From the NCBI GenBank assembly GCA_051453625.1, contig JBOZIK010000001.1:282963475-283000504 (forward strand): 37,030 nucleotides of DNA. The letters run 5' to 3'. Shown one piece after another: positions 11,881 to 22,689 of the stretch; the stretch's first letter is position 1; the number at the start of each line of letters is the position of its first letter. The notes below the pieces were generated by a model. The model saw only the letters and a list, made by a program, of their open reading frames with translations. It did not search any database and was not told where the DNA came from. The translations under genes and the position numbers were made by a program. The DNA comes from Welwitschia mirabilis. Taxonomy: Eukaryota > Gnetophyta > Gnetopsida > Welwitschiales.

Positions 11881-13383
11881 TCTAGCATTTTTATTAGCTA
11901 GTTTATATGATTTTCCATTTCATTTATTCTCTTAATAAAATATTTTATATATAAGCACATTGGTTGTTATGTAGGATAACATTATCCTTTTTTATACATA
12001 ATGCAAATTTTACCTTTTTTTTTCATATTTGATTTTTATAAACTATGGATGAACATGTTCCTTAGATCATAGAAAGGATACATGATGCTTATCTTCATGC
12101 ATAGTGAAAACAAGCCTATGTGCTAGGCTCACATGATAAGGGTCACTTCATCCCCCATGATCCTCGATGTTTATGTGATTGACATTCCACTTCATGAGGC
12201 TCCGCCTATGGAAAATGATGATAATGACATATACCACATTAACCCATGCTATGAAAAATATAATCTTTCCCCTATCATAATTCACACCCTCACATGATCC
12301 TTTTTATTTTACCTATTCATATACCATGATCGTCATTCCACCAAACATTAGTAGATACATCTTCCTTCTGTCATACATTTTGTTGCATCTTCTGTTCATT
12401 ATTATTACTTCATTTACTTCATTCTTCCGATATCTACCATGTTATTCTATTAGCCATATCTACATCACATTTTCCATGGCTCTCACTTTTACCTTCTGTT
12501 TAACAACTTAAAAAAAAAATCAAAATAAAAAAAAAGAAAGAAAATTAAAAAGAAAAAATAGTATTTCATGAACATGTAAAAACCTATGAGGGGATGTCCC
12601 ACATTTTTTAAAACATTTGAGACTCTCCAGTAGTCATAACATGCCATATGTCCATCATGTTTATCACTTACTTTTATCATTCACTTATATTTTTCATCTC
12701 TTCATAGCCTAATCTTGTTTTAGCTTGCCAACAACCATTACCTTGAATTCATCTACTTGATTGTATTACATAATATTTGGATATATTTTTATAACAAGAT
12801 AACTTTTAAGTAGCTAAATCTTTATCTATAGAGAATTACACCTTGAATGATTTCCTCAAGGTTTTTAATTTAGATGCTAAGAAAAACTTAGAGTCAATGG
12901 ATAATAATTGAGCTTATCAACTTACTCTTAACATAATAGAAGTAATTGAGTAGGAAGACCCTCTTGATTGAGTGGTGAATCTTCCCTTTACCTTTAGCTA
13001 AATGACTTCTTAGGATAATTTCTTGATTATTTCATTTCTTTATTTGATTGTCTCTTTATTTTTTCTTATGCTAAACTACATTCAAGTTTTATGAAAGTAG
13101 TTTTCTACTTTGGAATATTTACAATGGTAAGATTGGATTTCATCCAATCTTAAGATATTTTCAGGTCTATAACCTCCAATGTCTTATATTGTTCTATCTT
13201 AGTATTAGTTATGTTAAATCTGACGCTTACCTTTAGCTATTAGCTTTACAATTTACCATCCCAATGATTAATCAATGTTTCCAAAAAAAGGAAAAAATGA
13301 AAAGAAAAAAGAAGAGTCCAAGTCAATTTCTAAATAGTTAAAAAGAACAAGAAAGAAGAGAGAGGAAGAGAGAGAGGGAGGGA

Positions 13384-13387
<4 letters not shown>
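11881..13387. other. AT-rich region without a recognisable gene
   Basis: This region would be expected to hold the polypurine tract and 3' LTR of the plus-strand gypsy element, but no second copy of any flanking repeat is recognisable. It contains A-rich runs (12,505-12,560) and short open frames without motifs. Confidence 0.4.

Positions 13388-13460
<73 letters not shown>
13388..13460 (+). repeat. (AG)n microsatellite running into an assembly gap
   Basis: An uninterrupted AG run of about 36 units follows a GGGAGGGAGGG-rich start. The run stops only because the assembly becomes N at 13461, so the true array is probably longer. Confidence 0.97.
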
Positions 13461-14013
13461 NNNNNNNNNNNNNNNNNNNNNNNNNNNNNNNNNNNNNNNN
13501 NNNNNNNNNNNNNNNNNNNNNNNNNNNNNNNNNNNNNNNNNNNNNNNNNNNNNNNNNNNNNNNNNNNNNNNNNNNNNNNNNNNNNNNNNNNNNNNNNNNN
13601 NNNNNNNNNNNNNNNNNNNNNNNNNNNNNNNNNNNNNNNNNNNNNNNNNNNNNNNNNNNNNNNNNNNNNNNNNNNNNNNNNNNNNNNNNNNNNNNNNNNN
13701 NNNNNNNNNNNNNNNNNNNNNNNNNNNNNNNNNNNNNNNNNNNNNNNNNNNNNNNNNNNNNNNNNNNNNNNNNNNNNNNNNNNNNNNNNNNNNNNNNNNN
13801 NNNNNNNNNNNNNNNNNNNNNNNNNNNNNNNNNNNNNNNNNNNNNNNNNNNNNNNNNNNNNNNNNNNNNNNNNNNNNNNNNNNNNNNNNNNNNNNNNNNN
13901 NNNNNNNNNNNNNNNNNNNNNNNNNNNNNNNNNNNNNNNNNNNNNNNNNNNNNNNNNNNNNNNNNNNNNNNNNNNNNNNNNNNNNNNNNNNNNNNNNNNN
14001 NNNNNNNNNNNNN
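13461..14013. other. Assembly gap (553 N)
   Basis: Flanked by (AG)n on the left and (GAA)n on the right, so the missing sequence is likely low-complexity purine-rich DNA. Apparent open frames through it are artefacts. Confidence 0.97.
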
Positions 14014-14040
14014 GAAGAAGAAGAAGAAGAAGAAGAAGAA
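14014..14040 (+). repeat. (GAA)n microsatellite
   Basis: Nine GAA units start immediately after the gap. Confidence 0.95.
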
Positions 14041-15060
14041 GGATGATGTCCTATCACAAGTGCACTGAGGTAAATATTTCTAAGAGGAGTATTTGGTAGT
14101 GCAATATGATAGCTGTGGAAACTCCACCAGGGTGTTAGCTACTCATGATCTAGATTTGACTTACACATGCTTATACTTTGGTAGTAGTTGCACTTTTCTT
14201 ATGATTATGGATAGTGTTCTCTAAATACCCCATTGACTTAATTTATTTATAACTCTAAATCTATGACTTCATAATCATTTAAAATATATTGGTTATTGGA
14301 TGATGGGTTGGTTAAGTATCACTTGTGGTTGCAGCCAATAATTAGATTGATTATAATCTAGACATTTTATCATGATACTTTGTAAGATAACCATAGATAT
14401 TATCATAATTACTACCCTAATTGCATTATACTCTATGTTATTTAACATTGGACCATGCATTAATGACATCGAATAGCATTATAACTAATATCAATATACT
14501 TAACTAGATTGGCATTTAGAGGTGTAGAAATCAATCTTCTTCATGTCCATATTTGTCCACTTTTATCGAGTTTCTCCTTAGTATTCATAATTAATTATTT
14601 CAAATCCATTTCCTGCATTCAATTATACTTTGTTTGAAGACTTGTTCCACTTTTTAGTTAATTTACCATCTGTTAGTACATAAATTCTTTCTATTATTGA
14701 TCATTATTTATTATAACCTATTTACTTATTTTGTCCCTTTTTTTGTTGCTTCCTATTCAATACAAAGTAACTCTAATCTACCTTCATTTGATTCAATGAA
14801 ATGCATTTCTTTTTTCTTTCTTTCATTACCCCACTTTACCACTTCACGATGTCGTGGTCATCTATTTCCATCATCAACATTTTGTCTTATTTTCATTTGC
14901 CACTCCCTACTTTTACAATTGTTTAGGAAAGATGTTAATTATTCCCTTCCTCATTCCAAATTTACCATGTCATCATTATTTAGTTTTACATTATACAGTA
15001 TTAATTTTTCCATTTGGCATCCCCCATCTCCACTACATTCAGTTTATTGTTAAAAAAATT

Positions 15061-15062
<2 letters not shown>

Positions 15063-15092
<30 letters not shown>
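15063..15092. repeat. (AT)n microsatellite
   Basis: About 15 AT units, bounded by CAAT and TTAAAAAAA. Confidence 0.95.
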
Positions 15093-15098
<6 letters not shown>

Positions 15099-16262
15099 AA
15101 GGAGAAAGAAGGCAAAAGGAAACTTAAAGTAACATAGGCATGTGTTAAATCTTAGTTTTAATGTTGGACTCCCTTCCACTCATCCCCACATCAAAAATGA
15201 GCAACTATGTAATCATTTTTTCCATTTCTCCATCATTACCCAGCAAAAAAAAATAAGGAACCAGTGGCAACATCCATAGAAAAGAAGATACATAGATTCA
15301 TAAAAGAAAATAAAGGTGCATTAAAAGTAGTGCTAACACCCCTACACAAGAAGCTTTAGATGAGAGAAAAGAGTGTCAAAATCAAAACAACACAAAGATC
15401 ATGGTAACACTGAAAGAAAAATGGGAAAGACTCACAAATGAAGAAGAGAGGAAAAACAAGAATGCAAAAAGGAAAGAAACACTACAAAAATCACGAGAGA
15501 AGAGGAGGAAGTAAAGGGGAGAGAGAAGAAATCAAAGCAGCACGGGCCTTCTTCAATGATTCATAGAGAAGCAAAATGCAGTAGATGAAGGAAGAGCAAA
15601 AAGAGACATCAAAGATGTCTTCCCTTCTACGAGAGTAGTATAATTTAGCCCAAAGTAATAGAGTGCATATTTACTATTTAAATAATTAATCATGCAAATT
15701 AGACATGAAGAAGATTCCATCATAGAGCAGTCAGCCTCTATTATCCCTTTCTTCCAATAATAGAAGGATGATGTTGCAGAGGTTCCAAATGCAATACATA
15801 CCTGAGTGTATTTGTTCTTTTTTCTGTCATTCCTTTCTTAATTTCAATGACATGCATAAAAGGTATTAATGTCAAAACCTCGAAATTTACACATAGGTTC
15901 CCCCTTCCAAATATCTTTATCTCTTATTCCTAAATAGAGTGTAAAATCTAATCAACATAGATATTCTTATCATTTTTTATTCTTTACTGAATTTCAATGT
16001 TATTATTCTTACTTTGTTGTTTCTTAAAAGAAGTCAAAACCCTAACATTTTCATAGCATCTATGATCTTTTAAAATATTTCATTTGTAGGTAATGCTAAT
16101 AAGAGTCTTATTTTTCTCTCTATTACATCTTACTCTTATTTATGTTTCAGATGAATATCATTTGTTAACATATGAAATGCATTACATAGAATATTTATGT
16201 GGTTTATAATAAATCTAAAATACATGCCTTATCCTATGTTTTACTTTACCAACCTCTTCTTC

Positions 16263-16312
16263 AAAAAAAAAAAAAAAATAAAAAGAAAAAGAAAGAAAGA
16301 AAGAAAGAAAGA
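16263..16312 (+). repeat. Poly-A followed by (GAAA)n tract
   Basis: A run of about 16 A is followed by AAAAAG and five to six GAAA units. It could be the tail of an old retroposed sequence, but no body was recognised upstream. Confidence 0.85.
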
Positions 16313-18233
16313 TGGAGGAAAAAATCAAGGCTCCGTGCCATCATTATTAGCTAAAATTCATTTACTACTATAAAATTCTCTTATAAATAAAATAGAAGTA
16401 TTGAATTCTTATCAAGATCTTCTTTACTACTTGTTTGATTTTGAAGACCAAATTGCAAAAATAAAAAAAAAAAAGTTAAAAAAAAGATTTTAGAATATAA
16501 TATGAAACAAACTTTGACGATCATGAATTGAAAAGGGTCTAAACCTCTGTGAAAAAAGAAAAAAGGAAAGATCATCTTTAAAAATGTGAAATTTCTTTTC
16601 ATCGAGCCTCTATGTTGAATATCCCTATTTGAACCATTTTTTCTTCATTATTTGTGCTATGCTTATTCTTTTCAAAAATATTGCAAAACTCAATCATTCC
16701 AAATTCAAATCTTTTTAGCAATAGATAAATGATTTGATAATATCTATAACATACAATTTTTGGATTTGGTATAATAATTCTACTTTTAAGGTTTTTGGTG
16801 CTTGTTAACATATAATTTGGACATGTGTAATCACCTTTAATGATTTGAAAATTGAATGAAGTTTAAAATTTGAATAGTAAAGTATGGAATAGATGAATTA
16901 CTACATAAAAAATTGCATCGAGATGTGTGATTGAATTATTGCCCTCTAAAATAAAATGCTAAGGTTTTTGTGCTAAAAAGACAAACATCTTGTGAGAAGA
17001 ATAAATAGAATGACTTCACAAGACCATACATCTGTTGGAACCCCTTTGTATTCTCTATTAGCTAATACCTTTCATATTCAAATCATCATGTTATTATCAT
17101 TTTCTTTCATGAACCACTTTATACATGTATAGATGTTTAAATTCTCAAGACACATGTGTACCTCTATTTTTACATAGTTGGGACTTCCATAGGTTGTATG
17201 AAGTAAATTATCCCTCTAAAATTTTAAAGTTATTAATATTTATATTCTCTAGTTTCAATGAGGCATATACAGTAAATAAAATAAGGACATGATGATGTTT
17301 ATCCTTTGGTTCTATGGTAGAACACTCAGGCCAAAAGCCAACACCTTGACATTACTATTTTCATCAAGAAGAATGTTGTCAATCTAGCAAGGATTATATG
17401 AAATCATCTTCTACCTAAAATAAGGATTTAGGATATTCATTACAGTGAGGAAAGAGATGTTATTAAAAAAATGAGATCCAACAAATAAATTAACACTTGG
17501 TATGTCATGTATGTATTAGGACATTCAAAATGTTTTAATTAAAAACAAGGTTAATTTTTTATGATTCTTATTTTGAAGATGAGGTCAATGGTTTTGTTAA
17601 AGAGGATCTAATAATTTAAGTTGCAGACTAATTTTTTTAATTTTGTAACAAGGAGTTCATGCATGTTATTATTCCTGTGCCTTTCCAAATTTATTCTCGG
17701 TCTCTTAGAATGAGTTATTTTAATTAAATACTTATGAATCTACTTATTTTTCCATCAATGATGTGTTGAAGTGTGTATGCGATAATTGTAGACTTGTTTT
17801 ACTTCATATGATTTTAGTATGATTTGGAGCAATCACATGTTTGTGAAACTTATGATCTAAATAAAATGCTATCTAAAACATGTTTACTCTAATAAATGAT
17901 CAAAAATATTTTTGATGTTAAACTAATTTATATGCCTTTTTTATGTTTTTCATTTTTACAACTCCCAACTTCTATTTCATACTTTATTTTACTGCATTTA
18001 TTGCTTGAAAAAGGAATAATCATTATATTGCATTTTTTGCTTAAAAAAGGTTATGTCTTGTATTTTCTAAAAAACTTGAATAAATTAAAGGATCTACTTC
18101 CTTCATTTAACTTTTATGGAAGGCATATAGAGTTATTTTAAAGTGATTTCTCTTAGAAGTAATACAACAATCCCCTAATCTTGTATCTTCTTAAAGCACA
18201 AATTTATATTTTTTACCATCATCCTCGATTACA

Positions 18234-18505
18234 GTTTCATCAAACTTAGTCCAACTATAAAATTTAGTTAAAAACAGTCAAAAAATATTAAAGGACATCA
18301 AAAAGTCAAGGAACAGGTGTTAAACTTAGTTAAAAAGCTTCATTAAATCTAGTCAAACTGTTAAATTCAGTCAAACCAAAGTAGTTAAACTTAGTCAAAT
18401 TTAGTTAAAGATAATCAAACTCAGTCAAATTCAGTTAAGCTTAGTCAAACTTAGTCAAACCATCAAATTAAATTTAAACTTATCAAATTTAGTTTAATAC
18501 AACTA
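18234..18505. repeat. Degenerate short-period array of TTAGTCAAAC-like units
   Basis: Variants of (T)TAGTCAAACT and TTAGTTAAA recur every 10-20 bp across about 270 bp, densest at 18,345-18,470. Eight GTCAA cores are visible. On the minus strand the unit reads GTTTGACT, which contains the TTGAC core bound by WRKY factors. Whether this has any regulatory role is unknown, and the array looks like a decayed minisatellite. Confidence 0.7.
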
Positions 18506-21500
18506 CAAAACAATGTCAAATCCAATGAAATCACTTTTTATCATGTGACATTTGAACTAATCTATCATTTACAAAAAATCTCATAAACACCAACAAAGTC
18601 CTAATTCATTCCAAATAAGTCAAGAAAATTGATAAAATTCAAAAATTTTAATATTACCTATCATTCTTATTGTCATTAAGATGATATCAGTGGATGACAG
18701 CTACTTCTATTCAATAATTATTGGGTAATGTTGTATTCTATCAAATTTTCCTTGATCCTACTAGGTGATCTTCCTAAAATTTATTTTAAGTTATCTAAGA
18801 TTATTTATTTTAATTAATTTGATTTACAATCTAGATTATTCACTTTCTTTGTTAGAGGATTGATAAAAGATAGGTTGGAGGCTATGTTATAAGGATAAAT
18901 TGATTATATTTAATAGTATTCTGAAGATGTATTTCAGGATAATTTAACAAGTTTTCAAGGATGTATAACAATTTCAATGTGACATCACAGAAATCATAGA
19001 ACATGCTGATTTCAAGTAAAATTGATTTCTTTTGGACATACCTGATGACCTAACAATTTATACTCTTCTTTGTGAAGAAAAATGACATATGAATTTTAGT
19101 TTGATAAGATCTATTTGTGAAGTTATCTTATCTTACATCACAATGATTTTTTAAAGATCTGATATGAATGTAGATGTTGTCTAATGGGATGAATTTCAAC
19201 ATGATTTGGATATCAGAGATTAGGGTGTGATTGAAAAAGTGATGGAATTACATAGGTAATGTCATCCACCTATGTCATCTAGATAACACTAGGAGAGATT
19301 ATCATAGGAATTCAGAAAAAAGGCCCTCTCATGGAAAGTATTATCTAGTAATGTTATGTAGACAATAACATTGGACGATTAACAGTAACTGACTCTAGCA
19401 ACTGACATGTGAAAAATAACAATTGGTAGTTAGAGGTGTCGCCTAGACTTGTTCTCTAGAGGACATGATGGACTATCAGAAAGTTGATTGTAATTAACAA
19501 ATCTGTTACGAAATCGTTAAGCTAATTATCCCTTGTTAGTTTTTACCCTTTGAAAATCCTAAACACTAATCTAAAATCATACATATCCCTTTGGCACCTC
19601 TAGCAACTCTTTTGGAATATTTTTGATGAATTTAGAATTCTTTTGGCACTTGAATATTTTGGAACATTGGGATCCATCCATCTTATGTAAAAGACTACTT
19701 TGATGTTTGGATATGATTCCTCTGTTGAGGAGTTTTTACTATTAAGTGGATGCTATTTATTTGATTGATTAATAAAGGTTGATTAAATTATTACTCTCAA
19801 GTTTTTCCTTTTTATCTTCCTTGTAATTTATGCTAATTACAATGCAATGCTAATTAATTTGTGATCAATATAAATTATAAGGATTAACCTAGGTGATAAT
19901 AAGTTTGTTAATTAGTTAGCAATTGCAGTAAAATTGTGTTCATCTCACCTTGCATTCATTCTGTTGACATTTTGCTACATTCTATAGATTGCATTCATTC
20001 ATCCATTGTATTTCATTTCTATTTAGTTTTTAAGGTAAATTTATTAGTAAATTTACCAATATCTAATTCCATTATATGAGGTAATCTTCTTAATATTCTA
20101 TTGATTTTCTCATCAATTTATAACGTTTGGGTTGATACCCTATACTAGTATGTCAATGTGCAAATCAGAAATTAAATAACTTCAGCATATTTATCAAGGA
20201 CAATGGAATTAAAGCATACCACTTCACACTGCAATGTAGGATTTGCCTTCCCTTGTGTTTTTTATTAATTTTTTTACTACTACTTTAATTTCAGAAAGGT
20301 TCAAGCTAAAAAAAAGTTGATAAGACATGGTAATATTTCTTATTTCAAATTAACAAAAAAAGATTCATATGTATTTCTTTATTCTTGATTTTCTATTTTT
20401 CTTTTTATACATTAAGTTTTTCTTTTTTCTATGCCTATGATGATGATATAAGAATCATATTATTCTATACTCTATTTTGTAATAGAACCTATGCATGGCT
20501 TTACATATTGAAGATATTCACATTGGTAATAGTTTTCATTTTTATTTTTCAAGTAATTTTCATTTTAAAATTTGATTGTACCTTATAAACAAATTTTATA
20601 ATCTAAGGTTTAAGACTTTGATTATGCATAGATTGTAATACATTCATTTAATTGACAAGATTGTACTGCAAATTTAGAATGTAATTAACTTCATAAATAG
20701 TCCATCTTGAAGGGAGTTTTAAAGCATAGTCTCCAATATTCATACTTCATAAATAGACTATTCTAATTTCATATTCATTTCCATTGTAAATAGACATACA
20801 ACATGATAATTAAATGGTCAAAGATTCAAAATTAAATAGGTTTCTTATACAATATGATAGAAAATTAATAAAGATTTAAAAATTCAAAATTTATTTTCAT
20901 GTCATTCAATATTTTTTCAATAATTCAGAGATTAAGAGCAAAGAGGTCAAGTTTATTTTAATTTTCATTTGGTGTGCTTTGTTCTACCATTCTTTTTACA
21001 TGTTTCCTTTAATACTAGTATAAAGTTTTATAAAGCTAAAATTATACATACAAATTAAAAAAAAAATATTAGAATGTATGCCTTGGTACTAGATCCCCTA
21101 ATTTATAAACCCCTTTTTCTGTTATTATAATTACTTTTTTTAATTTTCAATTCTTATTATATGAACAACTATCTAAACTTAGTGAATTATACTTTAATTA
21201 AAATATTATTTTTTTAAACATAAATGGAGTACTAGAATTAACACATTTAAGAGAAATGTAAGGTAACTCAAACACTATAGCATAAAAATAAAGAATTAAA
21301 GACATAATTCATTAATAGCACAATAACATTTATTTGAAATTTTGAGGTCTTATGTGAATGAAACTTCCAAACTTAGGTTTTGCTTAGGACAAATTGTGAC
21401 AAGATTAGAAGATGTAAAAATTGCTACAAAAGGTGAAAATGGGGTGTGAAATCACTAGATGTGAACTTTCAAGTACTAGAAACAACTATTTTTATCATAA

Positions 21501-21559
21501 TGTTAAGGTAAAAATGAAGATTAGTTTCTCAATGTAAATTTCTCAATCTCTAGAATTTA
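18506..21559. other. AT-rich region with no recognisable gene
   Basis: Low-G+C sequence. Two variants of the TCATCC...TGTCAT...GATGA motif occur near 18,660-18,700 and 19,260-19,300. The open frame at 20385-20588 is Phe/Ile-rich without motifs. The stretch 18,850-19,560 has slightly coding-like composition on the plus strand, but I could not assign it to any family. Confidence 0.45.
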
Positions 21560-22407
21560 TTCCCTTATTCAATCCAAATATTTAAAAAGAGGGAGATCGC
21601 CTTTTAATATTAAAGGTAGTAAGAAAATCATTTCATTAGATGACATAAATAAAAATCATTCAAAAACACAAAATTTCTTTATAAAAAAGGAAAAAAATTA
21701 TTCTTCTAATTTGGAACATAAAGAAAAAGTAGACAATGATATAGCAAGAATGTTTTATGCTAATGAACTTTCCTTCAAACATTTTCAATCCCCAATAATT
21801 TTAAAGGTGATACAAAGCATCATGAAGGTAGTTTATAATCCAATAATTTTAATTTTTATATAGTTTTATATCAATTTTTAAGGTATTTTAATTTCTTATC
21901 TGAAAATATGGAATTATTAGTTACTCTAAGAAAATGTAAATAAAGAAATATCTTACTTGGTAATAGATATGATTTGTCCATAGAAAATTTTCACAATGGA
22001 AGGAATGGTGGAGCCAATGCGGTGGGTTAATAATTATAGATGGATGAATCAACATTCATTAAGGACTGTTCTTAAAAATTATCAAAACTTATCTAATAAA
22101 ATCTTATTTTCCACTAGCAATTGCTTTTGTTGGAAAATTTAAAGATGCAATTTTAAATCTTAAGGAAGGCACTTATCAAAATTTGAACAATCTAATCTTG
22201 TACAAGAAATAATAGAAGTTGTGTGGAAGAGTATGCATTACACACCTTATTGTGTAAATGTTCTAAATAATACCTTAAAATGCATTAGAAAAAATTGAAC
22301 GTGCGAAAAATTTAGTGAACAAATTAGGTTACTGCAAGTATTTATTGGTAATGTATAAATACTCTAAAGCATATTCTAAAGAAAAGATATTTCTAAATCC
22401 AAGTAAA
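21560..22407 (+). pseudogene. hAT-superfamily transposase remnant, N-terminal and catalytic-start part
   Basis: Three ordered segments match the plant hAT transposase (DUF659-type) layout. VDNDIARMFYANELSFKHFQ near 21,730-21,790 corresponds to the IARMFY..GLPF..... SP segment. LIIIDG followed by a TGA in place of Trp (DGW; 22,027-22,047) corresponds to the V..VSDGW segment that carries the first catalytic Asp, and FVGKFKDAIL follows at about 22,130-22,160. YTPYCVNVLNNTLK at 22,239-22,280 corresponds to WTPC..H.LNL.L. Stops and small frameshifts show it is dead. The gene is interrupted by the copia LTR at about 22,408 and resumes after 30,790. A BED zinc finger may lie further left but is not convincing. 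Confidence 0.6.
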
Positions 22408-22603
22408 ATAAGATTGCTAAGGTTTGTATGCACACCATAGGCATATCCCTTAGTGGACATGAAAATCCTAGTAAAACCCTAATGTTGCGCTTACCTTTAA
22501 AAGCAAGATCTTCAATGTAATAAGAGATGGAGAATATTTTGGAGAAATAAAGATTGTTTTGGGAAAAGCTTGCTTATGACTCTTGCTCTTCTATTTTCCA
22601 GTA
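22408..22603 (+). repeat. 5' LTR of the copia element
   Basis: Aligns with 30,594-30,790. Shared blocks are TTGCTAAG, GAAAATCCT, AAACCCTAATG, CTTTAAAAG, AATAAGAGATGGAGAAT and TTTTGGAGAAATAAAGATT. The end reads TTTCCAGTA where the 3' copy has TTTCCCAACA. The start is eroded and uncertain by a few bases. Confidence 0.75.
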
Positions 22604-22605
22604 AG

Positions 22606-22617
22606 GGGTATCAGAGC
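22606..22617 (+). other. Primer binding site, initiator tRNA-Met type
   Basis: GGTATCAGAGC lies three bases after the LTR end. It matches the usual copia primer site TGGTATCAGAGC except for the first base. Confidence 0.8.
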
Positions 22618-22689
22618 TTTAAGGGAGATCTTGTGAGCTCTCTTTGGCCAGCGCTTTAAGGGAGATCTTGTGAGCTCTCTTTGGCCACC
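22616..22689 (+). repeat. 37-bp tandem duplication overlapping the primer binding site
   Basis: Two nearly identical copies (22,616-22,652 and 22,653-22,689) begin GCTTTAAGGGAGATCTTGTG and differ only at the last bases. Copy 1 begins inside the primer site, so the duplication is at the very start of the leader. Confidence 0.9.

Larger units (their letters stand above)
14041..18233. other. AT-rich region with no recognisable gene
   Basis: About 4.2 kb of low-G+C sequence. Open frames (14697-15053, 14854-15132, 17896-18141) are Phe/Leu/Ile/Ser-rich translations of T-rich DNA and carry no motifs. A purine-rich stretch lies at about 15,240-15,620. I see no transposon protein motif, although old transposon remnants are likely. 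Confidence 0.5.

Noticed and set aside
13338-14099. Open frames of over 230 codons on both strands
   Set aside because: They consist of (AG)n, N and (GAA)n translation and contain no real coding sequence.
17290-17345. tRNA-like wording (GGTTCTATGGTAGAACACTCAGGCC)
   Set aside because: No acceptable T arm or B box follows, and no cloverleaf could be drawn.
18850-19260. Possible F-box or gag coding stretch (IPDDLTIYTLLCEE)
   Set aside because: A single short resemblance with stops on both sides and no supporting downstream motifs.
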